This document shows positions 1 to 8,061 of a DNA stretch of 64,000 nt, in pieces (within the stretch, counting starts at the first letter, position 1; each line of letters starts with the position of its first letter). This stretch comes from UBA4877 sp002399345 (GTDB taxonomy: Bacteria; Bacillota; Thermoanaerobacteria; Thermoanaerobacterales; UBA4877). The notes under the pieces are model-generated. The model did not search any database. It was not told where the DNA came from and saw nothing but the letters and a program-made list of their open reading frames with translations. The translations under genes and the position numbers were made by a program. The stretch is taken from positions 1 through 64,000 of the forward strand of contig DAIORT010000002.1 in NCBI GenBank assembly GCA_036752905.1, read 5' to 3'.

Positions 1-137
1 TTTGCAGGAATTGTTTTGGTGCCCCTGCTTAGTCACCTTCTAGCCGAATTTTTGGTTTTATCACCATGCAATTCAAAAAAACATCCATATAAAAACTATT
101 AATATGCAGCAATAATGCTGCTATTATGCTATTTAAT

Positions 138-213
138 TGGTGCGCCTAACAGGAGTCGAACCTGCGGCCTTCTGATCCGGAGTCAGACGCTCTATCCACT
201 GAGCTACAGGCGC
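138..213 (-). tRNA. tRNA-Arg (anticodon CCG), CCA encoded
   Basis: The reverse complement folds as a full cloverleaf. The acceptor stem GCGCCTG pairs with TAGGCGC, the D-arm starts GCTC, the anticodon stem TCTGA/TCAGA encloses loop CTCCGGA so the anticodon is CCG, the T-arm contains TTCGACT, and the 3' end is A plus an encoded CCA. It reads CGG codons. It lies 69 bases downstream of the minus-strand dehydrogenase gene but looks like an independent unit. Confidence 0.95.
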
Positions 214-282
214 ACATACACATATTACATGGCTATATTATCACAAAAAAAGGTTATATTCAAGATGTGCTTAAAAAGTATA

Positions 283-1254
283 TTATAGTTTGCCGTGCTG
301 CTTGAGCAGTTGAATCAGGCCGCGGTCACGGAAGGCTGCGATCTCGTCATTGTTATGACCATGCAGGTCGTCGCGGTTTGCCAGTACCTTGTCCATCTCT
401 TCCTGACAGTGTTCGAAGTAGGGATATGTCTCCTCTGGGTAAACGGTCCAGTTGGCCAGCGTTGCCATTGTATTGGAGCCGGAATCACCCATACCGCCCA
501 GTAGTACGCCGATCAGGCCGTGTTCGCCGCCCGCAAGCTGAAGTACCGTGTTGGGTCCCAGCAGGGCATAGCGCATGCCAGGGCCATAGCAGAATGCGGT
601 TTCGATGTCCTCCATGGTACAGACTCCGTCGGTCACCATATGCACGCATTCGCGGTACAATGTGGTCATCAAACGGGTACCGATATATCCGGGGCAGCTT
701 TTCTTTAAGACGACGGGTTCCTTGCGTATGCTTTTATAGAAGTCATACACGGCCTGTATATATTTTGGATCGGTTTTTTCACAAGGGATCATCTCAATGA
801 GTGGTAGAAGATAGACCGGGTGATAGGGATGACCGGCTACGACTCTTTCGGGATGAACTGCATCAGCTACTATTTCACCTAAATCAAGGGCTGAAGTGGA
901 GCTGCAGATTGCTGCATCGGGCCGGCATACTGATTCTATATCGGCTAGTACGGAGTGTTTCAGTTCTAAATTTTCCGGTACGTTTTCCTGGATAAAGTCT
1001 GCTTCTTCCAGGGCTTTTGTTTTGTCTGTTGTAAAATGAACTTTATTCAGCCGATTTTCAGCTTCTTCCTCACTAAAGACTCCTTCTTTCACAAAAAGAC
1101 TTAGATTGTTCAACGTATTCTTGCGGCATTTTTCAAGGATATCTTCCTTGATGTCGTATACGGTTACGTCGAAGCCGTCACATATCAATAGCTGTGTAAG
1201 CCATCCTGTGCCTATGAGGCCGCTGCCGTATAAGGTGATTTTCTTGAAATTCAT
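283..1254 (-). CDS. 3-hydroxyacyl-CoA dehydrogenase-family oxidoreductase (carnitine dehydrogenase-like)
   Basis: 323 aa, a normal length for single-domain members of the 3-hydroxyacyl-CoA dehydrogenase family. A Rossmann NAD-binding motif GSGLIGTGW sits at about residues 10-18, and the family segment GHPYHPVYLLPLIEMIPC at about 140-158 carries the His of the usual catalytic region. The C-terminal half has the all-helical substrate/dimer domain. The ATG is preceded by AAAGGAG. Family members oxidise 3-hydroxyacyl-CoA, L-carnitine or L-gulonate with NAD; the second-domain sequence looks closer to the carnitine/gulonate branch than to FadB, but the substrate is not determinable here. It stands alone, divergent from the tsaC operon, with no thiolase or crotonase nearby. 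Confidence 0.75.
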   Translation of the reverse strand: MNFKKITLYGSGLIGTGWLTQLLICDGFDVTVYDIKEDILEKCRKNTLNNLSLFVKEGVFSEEEAENRLNKVHFTTDKTKALEEADFIQENVPENLELKHSVLADIESVCRPDAAICSSTSALDLGEIVADAVHPERVVAGHPYHPVYLLPLIEMIPCEKTDPKYIQAVYDFYKSIRKEPVVLKKSCPGYIGTRLMTTLYRECVHMVTDGVCTMEDIETAFCYGPGMRYALLGPNTVLQLAGGEHGLIGVLLGGMGDSGSNTMATLANWTVYPEETYPYFEHCQEEMDKVLANRDDLHGHNNDEIAAFRDRGLIQLLKQHGKL

Positions 1255-1486
1255 TGTGTGTCACTCCTTTATTTATTTTTTAAAACCGGATCACTGACAG
1301 AAGAAATGCATAAACGTTTTCCACAAATTGCATCATACTTTCTTGATTTGTATGGAAAAATCATACCATATGATTCTGCATATGCCAATAGGATTCTGCA
1401 AAATTCACTTTAATTATGGGCTATATTTGATACTATAAAATGAATAATTGGACAAGCATATGAATAAATTGGGATAAGGTGGTTAC

Positions 1487-1811
1487 ATGAGTGTTTTATC
1501 CGTTATGCTGATGGAACTTTTGTTGGTGTTATTGGGTCTGGGCTGGGCGGTTTGAAAATTTCCGGCGGCATTGTATGCCTTGACCTGCTGCCGAAGTTTT
1601 CGATATATCCTGGTTTAATTATAGCTTGATAGGGGTTACCATTGGTGTTATTATAGTTATGATAATTGAGCATTGTATGCTGGGCGGAGTAGAGGCTATG
1701 ACCCGGAGTATGTAAGGACAGGCCCTCGATGGCTTCACAAAGGATGGCTTAGTGTGTTTGGCATACTCTGCGGCAAATGTGCTTGGGATTTTAATAACGG
1801 AGATGTTTTAG
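1487..1811 (+). pseudogene. Decayed membrane-protein gene, possibly a ZIP-family metal transporter remnant
   Basis: A start with a good RBS (AAGGTGG, ATG at 1487) gives only 22 hydrophobic residues before a stop. Further hydrophobic pieces follow in other frames, including GLKISGGIVCLDLLP, which resembles the SAG..VCFDLLPE helix of ZIP transporters, and a terminal AANVLGILITEMF ending at the TAG just before tsaC. The pieces are in ZIP-like order but far too short for an intact approximately 250-residue protein, implying internal deletions plus frameshifts. The ZIP assignment rests on recalled motif similarity only; MntP was considered as an alternative. An intact ZIP gene exists at 41350 in this window. 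Confidence 0.35.
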
Positions 1812-2861
1812 ATGACCGAGATTTTCAGTATGGATGAGAACAATATAAACGACGGCCTGCTTAAAAAAGCAGGTAGCATTGTACGGGAGGGGGGTACCGT
1901 CATTTTCCCGACGGAAACCGTTTATGGCTTGGGTGCTAATGCGTTGGATGCCAACGCTGTAAAAAAGATATTTGAAGCAAAAGGCAGACCGAGCGACAAC
2001 CCTCTTATTGTTCATGTGGCGGATTATGATGGTATACTGCCTCTGGTTTCGGAGGTGAATGACAGGGCAAAGGCACTTATAAAGCATTTTATGCCCGGGC
2101 CTATTACCATAATAATGAAGAGGTCAGAGGCGATACCGGATGAGGTTACGGCGGGATTGGATACGGTGGGTATAAGGATGCCCTCCCACAAAATAGCCTC
2201 GCGGTTTATAAAGCTTGCCGGTATTCCTATAGCTGCGCCCAGTGCCAATATATCTGGAAAACCTAGTCCTACCAGGGCGGAGCATGTCATTCATGATATG
2301 GATGGTAAGGTGGATGCCATAATAGCGGATGGCCCGAGCGGTGTTGGAGTAGAGTCAACGGTGGTCGATGTTACGGGGGAGATACCGATGATTTTGCGCC
2401 CGGGTGGAATCACTCTGGAAGACCTGAGATCCGTCCTGGGCAGGGTGGAGGTAGATCCGGCGGTTCTAAAAAAGCCGAGTAAGAATCTTGTAGCCCGGGC
2501 GCCGGGTATGAAGTACAAGCACTATTCACCTGATGCGGAGGTTGTCATTGTATCAGGACCGGAGAATGCTGTGGCGGAAAAGATAAATGAGTTATCAAAA
2601 GAGGATATGGCTGCCGGGAAAAAGGTGGCTGTTCTTGCATGCTATGAAACAAAAAAGTTATATGATATAATGGTAATAATTTTGGGATCGAGGAAGGACA
2701 AGCTTTCTATATCCGAGAATTTGTTTGATGCTTTAAGGAAGTTGGATGATATGGGTATAGACAAGGCTTATGCGGAGGCAGTCGATGAGGAAGGTTTGGG
2801 CCTGGCCATTATGAATCGCCTGAAAAAGGCTGCAGCTTATAAGATAATAAGGGTGAATTAA
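1812..2861 (+). CDS. tsaC: L-threonylcarbamoyladenylate synthase (Sua5/YwlC type)
   Basis: 349 aa, the long Sua5 form: an N-terminal YrdC domain (PTETVYGLGANA near residue 35, KGRPSDNPLIVH near 56, PSANISGKPSPT near 145) followed by a linker and a C-terminal Sua5 domain after GMKYKHYSP at about 235. It makes threonylcarbamoyl-AMP from threonine, bicarbonate and ATP for the t6A37 modification of ANN-decoding tRNAs, in the cytoplasm. ATG 1812 has GGAG nine bases upstream. The gene leads the operon and is two bases from ywlE, as in many Firmicutes. One GGCCWGGCC palindrome lies at 2799. Confidence 0.95.
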   Translation: MTEIFSMDENNINDGLLKKAGSIVREGGTVIFPTETVYGLGANALDANAVKKIFEAKGRPSDNPLIVHVADYDGILPLVSEVNDRAKALIKHFMPGPITIIMKRSEAIPDEVTAGLDTVGIRMPSHKIASRFIKLAGIPIAAPSANISGKPSPTRAEHVIHDMDGKVDAIIADGPSGVGVESTVVDVTGEIPMILRPGGITLEDLRSVLGRVEVDPAVLKKPSKNLVARAPGMKYKHYSPDAEVVIVSGPENAVAEKINELSKEDMAAGKKVAVLACYETKKLYDIMVIILGSRKDKLSISENLFDALRKLDDMGIDKAYAEAVDEEGLGLAIMNRLKKAAAYKIIRVN

Positions 2862-2863
2862 AA

Positions 2864-3310
2864 ATGAAGGTGCTCTTTGTCTGTACGGGCAATACCTGCC
2901 GCAGTCCAATGGCTGCGGGGATACTTAAAAAGAAGCTTGAAAGCCGTGGAATAAAGGATATTATAGTGGATTCATGCGGCTTTATAAGCGGTGGTATGTC
3001 AGCAAGCAGCTATGCTGTAGAGACTGCTGCCAAAAACGGGATTAACCTAAGTGGCCATAAGTCAAAGGTGATTAATGCAAGTCTTGTTTCCAGTTGTGAT
3101 CTTATACTTACTATGTCTGTGGGCCACAAAGACGACATAATAAGAAACTTTCCGCAGGCACGGGGAAAGACATTTACGATTATGGGGTTTGCAGGCAAAG
3201 CTGGGAGTATTGAGGATCCTATGGGCAAGAGTAGGGATGTATATGAGAAAACTTTTAACGAATTATATTGTATTATAGATGGTATTTTAGACAAAATAAT
3301 AAAGTTGTAA
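2864..3310 (+). CDS. ywlE: Low-molecular-weight phosphatase, probable protein-arginine phosphatase YwlE
   Basis: 148 aa. The P-loop CTGNTCRS at residues 7-14 gives nucleophile Cys7, Cys12 and Arg13, and the acid-loop Asp-Pro is near residue 111 (EDPMGKS). The Thr in CTGNTCR is the residue that in YwlE biases the pocket toward phosphoarginine rather than phosphotyrosine, so arginine phosphatase is the preferred call. In Bacillus YwlE opposes the McsB kinase. Position between tsaC and rpiB matches the ywlC-ywlE order in Bacilli. Tyrosine phosphatase activity cannot be excluded. Confidence 0.85.
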   Translation: MKVLFVCTGNTCRSPMAAGILKKKLESRGIKDIIVDSCGFISGGMSASSYAVETAAKNGINLSGHKSKVINASLVSSCDLILTMSVGHKDDIIRNFPQARGKTFTIMGFAGKAGSIEDPMGKSRDVYEKTFNELYCIIDGILDKIIKL

Positions 3311-3411
3311 TAAATGCGTAGATAACTTATAATGGTTACAATTTAGTTAACTTTTATGATAACTGTGGTAAAATGTAAGCAAGTATTTTACAATATAAAG
3401 GAGAATATACA

Positions 3412-3858
3412 GTGAAACTTGTAGTTGGAAGCGACCATGGGGGATATTCACTTAAAGAGAGTATAAAGAAACATCTGATTGCCAGAGACGTAGAGGTTGA
3501 GGATTATGGTACGTTTTCAGAGGAGTCTGTAGATTATCCTGATTATGCTCTTAAAGTGGGTAAGGCTGTGGAAAAAGGAGAGTTTGCGGGAGGAATATTA
3601 TGCTGTGGTACCGGAATCGGTGTCAGCATTGCTGCCAACAAGGTTAAGGGTATAAGGGCGGCTCATGTTACGGATTGTTTTTCCGCTAAGTATGCCAAGG
3701 AGCACAATAATGCCAACATAATTTGTCTGGGCGGAAGGATTACAGGGCCAGGCCTGGCCGACATGATAGTCGACGAATGGATTGATGCCGACTTTATGGG
3801 CGGCAGACACTCGCGGAGGATTGATAAAATAAACAAGATTGAAAAAGAAAACCTATAG
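3412..3858 (+). CDS. rpiB: Ribose-5-phosphate isomerase B
   Basis: 148 aa, typical RpiB length. It starts at GTG 3412 with AAAGGAG eight bases upstream. Visible motifs are SDHGGY at residues 7-12 and CCGTGIGVSIAANK near 64-77, which holds the catalytic Cys and phosphate-binding loop, and the C-terminal G-R-H-S-R-R segment. It interconverts ribose-5-phosphate and ribulose-5-phosphate. It is followed closely by upp, fitting a pentose-phosphate/nucleotide salvage unit. Two overlapping GGCCWGGCC palindromes lie at 3746-3759 and encode GPGLAD. Confidence 0.96.
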   Translation: MKLVVGSDHGGYSLKESIKKHLIARDVEVEDYGTFSEESVDYPDYALKVGKAVEKGEFAGGILCCGTGIGVSIAANKVKGIRAAHVTDCFSAKYAKEHNNANIICLGGRITGPGLADMIVDEWIDADFMGGRHSRRIDKINKIEKENL

Positions 3859-3869
3859 GGGGAATGTAC

Positions 3870-4511
3870 ATGTATGATTACTGTAAAAACGTCCATGTTG
3901 TAGAGCATCCTTTGATACAACACAAGATGGCGCTTATCAGGGATGTAAATACGGGAGCCAAGGATTTCAGGGAACTTTGTGAAGAAGTAGCCATGCTCAT
4001 GGCCTATGAAGTGACGAGAAACCTGTCGGTTGAGGAGGTCGAGGTGCAGACACCGGTCGGTAAGGCCAAATGTAAGATGCTGTGTGGTAAAAAACTGGGT
4101 ATCGTCCCCATACTGAGGGCTGGGTTGGGTATGGTAAACGGAATATTGCAGTTGGTTCCGACAGCCAAGGTTGGACATATCGGTCTGTATAGAGATCCCA
4201 AGACATTGGAGCCGGTGGAATACTATTGTAAACTTCCTAATGACATTGAGGAGAGAGATCTTATAGTTGTTGATCCTATGCTGGCCACAGGAGGTTCAGC
4301 TACAGCGGCTATACAATTCTTGAAGGACAGAGGTGCAACCAGTATAAGGTTGGTAGATCTTATAGCTGCCCCAGAGGGTATAGCTAAGGTTACCAAAGTA
4401 CATGATGATGTTGAAATATATGTGGCCGCTATAGATGAGAAACTGAATGATCAAGGTTATATACTGCCCGGACTTGGGGATGCCGGAGACAGACTCTTTG
4501 GTACCAAGTGA
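3870..4511 (+). CDS. upp: Uracil phosphoribosyltransferase
   Basis: 213 aa from ATG 3870; an upstream in-frame ATG at 3864 abuts the AGGGGGA RBS, so 3870 (spacing six) is preferred. The PRPP-binding loop VVDPMLATGGSA is near residue 130, PILRAGLGMV near 75, and the C-terminal uracil-binding GYILPGLGDAGDR is present. The enzyme converts uracil and PRPP to UMP in pyrimidine salvage. It is co-transcribed with rpiB and the dCMP deaminase. Confidence 0.96.
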   Translation: MYDYCKNVHVVEHPLIQHKMALIRDVNTGAKDFRELCEEVAMLMAYEVTRNLSVEEVEVQTPVGKAKCKMLCGKKLGIVPILRAGLGMVNGILQLVPTAKVGHIGLYRDPKTLEPVEYYCKLPNDIEERDLIVVDPMLATGGSATAAIQFLKDRGATSIRLVDLIAAPEGIAKVTKVHDDVEIYVAAIDEKLNDQGYILPGLGDAGDRLFGTK

Positions 4512-4521
4512 GGAATGTATG

Positions 4522-4971
4522 ATGCGCCCGTCATGGGATGACTATTTTGTGGAAATTTTGGATATAGTAAAAACAAGGTCGACCTGCCTGAGAAGGCAGG
4601 TTGGTGCTATAATAGTTAGGGACAACAGGATACTGGCTACGGGATACAATGGTGCACCCGCAGGCATAGCTCATTGTGAGGATACGGGATGTCTTAGGCA
4701 AGAGATGGGCATACCTTCGGGAAAACGTCAGGAGTTATGCAGAGGACTTCATGCCGAGCAAAATGCGATAATACAAGCTGCATTGTATGGATCAGGTATT
4801 AAAGGATCCACTCTGTACTGTACTAATAAACCGTGTATAACATGTGCCAAAATGATTATAAATGCCGGTATAATAAGAGTTGTATACAAAGAGGACTACC
4901 CTGATGAGTTTTCCGATAAGTTTTTTAAGGAGTCGGGAATAAAAGTAGATATTTATTCGCAAATGAGGTGA
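4522..4971 (+). CDS. comEB: Deoxycytidylate (dCMP) deaminase, ComEB family
   Basis: 149 aa from ATG 4522 (GAGGA seven bases upstream); adjacent ATG 4519 is possible, while the longer open frame into upp is not credible. It carries the zinc-deaminase signature HAEQNAI (His ligand, Glu acid/base) and PCITCAK (two Cys ligands), plus the CLRRQVGAI entry motif of dCMP deaminases and the GYNGAPAG loop. It deaminates dCMP to dUMP for dTMP synthesis. It overlaps tagO slightly and sits in the conserved upp-comEB-tagO order. Confidence 0.93.
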   Translation: MRPSWDDYFVEILDIVKTRSTCLRRQVGAIIVRDNRILATGYNGAPAGIAHCEDTGCLRQEMGIPSGKRQELCRGLHAEQNAIIQAALYGSGIKGSTLYCTNKPCITCAKMIINAGIIRVVYKEDYPDEFSDKFFKESGIKVDIYSQMR

Positions 4972-4976
4972 GATAT

Positions 4977-6008
4977 ATGAAATACCTTATGTTGATAATC
5001 GTTTCATTTTTAATTGCATATGCAAGTACACCTGTAGCCAAGAAGCTGTCTATACGCCTTGGCGCAATCGATATGCCGGGAGAAAGAAGAAGAGTACATT
5101 CCAATCCTACCCCACGAATGGGCGGATTGGCTATATACTTTGCTTTTATTGTGTCTGTACTTGTTTTTGTGCCGTTAGATAAAAAGATAATCGGATTGAT
5201 ACTGGGAAGCAGTATTATAGTAGCATTAGGCATTGTGGATGATATAAAACAACTGTCTGCCAAGACCAAAATGGCCGGTCAGATAGTAGCTGCCATAGTC
5301 CTGGTGCTTTTTGGGTTTAGGATAGAATGGCTCACTACACCGACAGGTGGTATGATGTATTTAAGTTGGTTTTCCATACCGGCCACCATATTCTGGATAG
5401 TGGGAATTACAAATACATTTAACCTGATAGATGGATTGGACGGCCTGGCCGCCGGCGTTGCTGCAATATCCTCGATCACTATGTCCATAGTGGCTGTATT
5501 AAACGGTAAGAACCTTGTAGCAACTATTTTATTGCTTGTGGTAGGATCTGCCCTTGGCTTTTTACCTTATAATTTTCATCCAGCCAAGATATTTATGGGC
5601 GATACAGGTTCGCTTTTCTTGGGATTCGTGCTTTCCGCCATATCAATACATGGCACCATCAAGGGCGCAACGGCCATAGCTATAGTGATACCAGTGCTTG
5701 CCATGGGACTTCCTATATTTGATACGGCTGTAGCTATAGTGCGCAGAGCGAAAAATGGTGCGCCCATAATGCAGCCGGACAGGGGACACCTGCATCACAG
5801 ATTACTTGATATGGGATTTTCACAGAGGCAGGTTGTGGTTATCCTCTATATTATAAGCGGTTTGCTGGGCGGTGTGGCTATAGCAGTCACGGAGGCTACA
5901 CCTTTGTGGTCTTTTATTCTTGTGCTGTTGGTATTATTTGTTGCTGCGATTGGTACAAAACGGATGGGGCTTTTAAATCCTGTGGATGAGAAGAATATAA
6001 ATGCATAA
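4977..6008 (+). CDS. tagO: Undecaprenyl-phosphate N-acetylglucosaminyl-1-phosphate transferase (TagO/WecA, MraY superfamily)
   Basis: 343 aa integral membrane protein with about ten hydrophobic segments. ATG 4977 has GAGGTGA five bases upstream; in-frame GTG 4968 is less likely. MraY-superfamily signatures: DDIKQL near residue 85, NLIDGLDGLAAG near 150, GDTGSLFLG near 205 and the HLHHRLLDMG cytoplasmic loop near 270. It transfers a sugar-1-phosphate from UDP-GlcNAc to undecaprenyl phosphate, starting teichoic or other cell-wall glycopolymer synthesis. The next gene, wecB, overlaps by eight bases and supplies UDP-ManNAc, which supports a wall-polymer role. A GGCCWGGCC palindrome (5442) lies inside the DGLDGLAAG codons. 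Confidence 0.92.
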   Translation: MKYLMLIIVSFLIAYASTPVAKKLSIRLGAIDMPGERRRVHSNPTPRMGGLAIYFAFIVSVLVFVPLDKKIIGLILGSSIIVALGIVDDIKQLSAKTKMAGQIVAAIVLVLFGFRIEWLTTPTGGMMYLSWFSIPATIFWIVGITNTFNLIDGLDGLAAGVAAISSITMSIVAVLNGKNLVATILLLVVGSALGFLPYNFHPAKIFMGDTGSLFLGFVLSAISIHGTIKGATAIAIVIPVLAMGLPIFDTAVAIVRRAKNGAPIMQPDRGHLHHRLLDMGFSQRQVVVILYIISGLLGGVAIAVTEATPLWSFILVLLVLFVAAIGTKRMGLLNPVDEKNINA

Positions 6009-7164
6009 GGTAAAGCTGATGACTGTGTTCGGAACAAGACCGGAGGCCATCAAGATGGCACCTCTTATTCTTGAACTCGTTAAACATAAAGAATTTGAAA
6101 CTACGGTTTGTATAACGGCACAGCACAGGCAAATGCTGGATCAGGTTCTGGATATTTTTAAAATAAAAGTTGATTACGATCTTAATATTATGCGCAAGAA
6201 ACAGACGCTGACAGACATTACTATAAACAGCCTCAAGGGTTTAGAGGACGTGTTTATAAAATCACAGCCTGATCTTGTACTTGTCCATGGTGATACCACC
6301 ACCACGTTTGCAGCGTCTCTGGCTGCTTTTTATCATAAAACAAAGGTTGCTCATGTGGAAGCGGGACTGCGTACAAATGACAAGTGGTTTCCCTATCCGG
6401 AGGAGATGAACAGAAGGCTTACGGGCTCACTGGCGGACATGCATTTTTCACCTACTGTCGGAGCAAAGAGAAACCTGTTAAATGAAAATATAGATGTAAA
6501 GAAAATCTTTGTTACAGGAAACACCGTAATTGATGTTTTGCCTTATACAGTCAAAAAAAATTATCATTTTGATACCGATGAGTTAAATGGTATAGATTTC
6601 GAGAATAACAGGGTAATTGTGGTTGAAGCTCACAGGAGAGAAAACTGGGGCAAGCCGCTGGAGAACATATGTCGGGCGATAAAAAGGCTGCTTGACAGGT
6701 ATCCCGATACATTAGTGGTTTATCCTGTACACCTAAATCCAGTTGTCAGGGATACGGTTTTCAAAATGCTGGGAGGGCTTTCTCGGTGTCTTTTGATAGA
6801 TCCGGTGGATATAGATGATATGCACAATCTTTTAAGCAGGTGCTATATGGTGCTGACGGATTCGGGCGGGCTTCAGGAAGAGGCTCCTTCGCTGGGGAAA
6901 CCTGTTTTGGTTTTGCGCCGGGAGACGGAGCGTCCGGAGGCAATAACCGCCGGTACCGTTGAGCTAGCAGGACTTGAGGAAGATGACATATATGACCTGT
7001 CTTCTTTACTTTTATCATATCCGGAGAAATATATGTCTATGGCAAACAGTGTAAACCCGTACGGAGATGGACATGCTTCATTCAGAATTGCCGGATATTT
7101 GCTTAACTATTTTGGATTTTCTGATGACATGCCAGAGGAGTTTAATCCTAAAATAAAAAAATAG
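6001..7164 (+). CDS. wecB: UDP-N-acetylglucosamine 2-epimerase (non-hydrolysing)
   Basis: 387 aa, normal length. Motifs: GTRPEAIKMAPL at the N-terminus, HGDTTTTFA near 96-104, HVEAGLRT near 118, FPEEMNRR-like segment near 134, EAHRRENWG near 210 and DSGGLQEEAP near 287. It interconverts UDP-GlcNAc and UDP-ManNAc for cell-wall polymer synthesis. The start overlaps the tagO stop, indicating translational coupling. In many Clostridia the atp operon follows this gene; here ywmB follows instead. Confidence 0.95.
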   Translation: MHKVKLMTVFGTRPEAIKMAPLILELVKHKEFETTVCITAQHRQMLDQVLDIFKIKVDYDLNIMRKKQTLTDITINSLKGLEDVFIKSQPDLVLVHGDTTTTFAASLAAFYHKTKVAHVEAGLRTNDKWFPYPEEMNRRLTGSLADMHFSPTVGAKRNLLNENIDVKKIFVTGNTVIDVLPYTVKKNYHFDTDELNGIDFENNRVIVVEAHRRENWGKPLENICRAIKRLLDRYPDTLVVYPVHLNPVVRDTVFKMLGGLSRCLLIDPVDIDDMHNLLSRCYMVLTDSGGLQEEAPSLGKPVLVLRRETERPEAITAGTVELAGLEEDDIYDLSSLLLSYPEKYMSMANSVNPYGDGHASFRIAGYLLNYFGFSDDMPEEFNPKIKK

Positions 7165-7212
7165 AATGCCGATGTATAATTTCCTCATATGCGGTAAATA
7201 ATCTATAACAGA

Positions 7213-7272
7213 GGGCGGACGGAGACTTAAGATATATTATCCCCCTTATATATCTAAAGAGTCCTCCGCCCC
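7213..7272 (+). terminator. Long GC-rich hairpin between wecB and ywmB
   Basis: The arm GGGCGGACGGAGACTT pairs imperfectly with AGAGTCCTCCGCCC about 30 bases later, and inner AGATATA/TATATCT segments extend the stem. Only a short T-rich tail (CTTATTT) follows, so it could be a weak terminator or a processing/regulatory structure at the end of the tsaC-wecB operon. The ywmB start follows 25 bases later. Confidence 0.5.
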
Positions 7273-7297
7273 TTATTTATATGAAGAAGGTGGAAAA

Positions 7298-8041
7298 ATG
7301 AGGAAACTATTTATATCGGCTTTATTAATTTTTACCATATGTGCTTTTTTATATCCGACAATAGGAAGTACACACGACTCTATTAAACCTATTGAGGAAG
7401 CTGTTTTACAAGAAGGGGCGGATTTTGATTCTGCGGAGCTTAGCGGATTCAGCTTGATAAACAGAAATTTTATGAAATATAGTGAAATGGAAAAAATTAT
7501 AAACGGCCTGGCCGGTAATATTGGCTCAAACAAGGGACAATATAATAAAGTGAGCGGGGATGACAGCGAGTATCATCAGGTGGTTTACCAGGACAAAAAT
7601 GCCGCGGTACCATTTGTCATATCACTTCAAAGCTATAAGCTTCCATCAGGCAACGAATCATATTTAATAGTGAATTATTATATCAAAGATAAAAATGCGG
7701 ATATCGATGATATATACGAAAAGGTCGGCAAGTGTTTTGCAGGCTTAAAGGTGAGAAATCCGCAGATATCCGTAATAGTGACGGGACATTATAAAGGACA
7801 GCTGGCAGAAAAAGACATGGATAAGAAAATGAACTCTATAATGAGCTATCTGGATGCCTCTTATCATAAAAACAAAATGTACGATAATTTATTCACTGCA
7901 ACGGGCTATAGTGATAAAATTCGTGAATATATTAAGCTCGGTAGTGAGAAAATAAATGTGGATTTAGCCATGAGATATTCAAGCAGTGAAGATAAAACAT
8001 ATATATGGCTGGGTTCACCTGTTATAACTACTGATTATTAG
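7298..8041 (+). CDS. ywmB: YwmB family protein (TATA-box-binding-like fold, DUF1779)
   Basis: 247 aa with a hydrophobic N-terminal signal/anchor (about residues 3-22) and an extracytoplasmic body with no recognised catalytic motif. Placement directly upstream of murA, with a 20-base gap, and size identify it as YwmB, a family of unknown function conserved upstream of murA in endospore formers. Identification relies on synteny and overall character more than on a strong motif. The start has GAAGGTGG upstream. Confidence 0.75.
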   Translation: MRKLFISALLIFTICAFLYPTIGSTHDSIKPIEEAVLQEGADFDSAELSGFSLINRNFMKYSEMEKIINGLAGNIGSNKGQYNKVSGDDSEYHQVVYQDKNAAVPFVISLQSYKLPSGNESYLIVNYYIKDKNADIDDIYEKVGKCFAGLKVRNPQISVIVTGHYKGQLAEKDMDKKMNSIMSYLDASYHKNKMYDNLFTATGYSDKIREYIKLGSEKINVDLAMRYSSSEDKTYIWLGSPVITTDY

Positions 8042-8061
8042 AAAAGAGGGGTGAGAGATGT

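Noticed and set aside
4447..4521. N-terminal extension of dCMP deaminase into upp
   Set aside because: It is antiparallel to no family sequence, overlaps conserved upp codons, and the real start has a good RBS.
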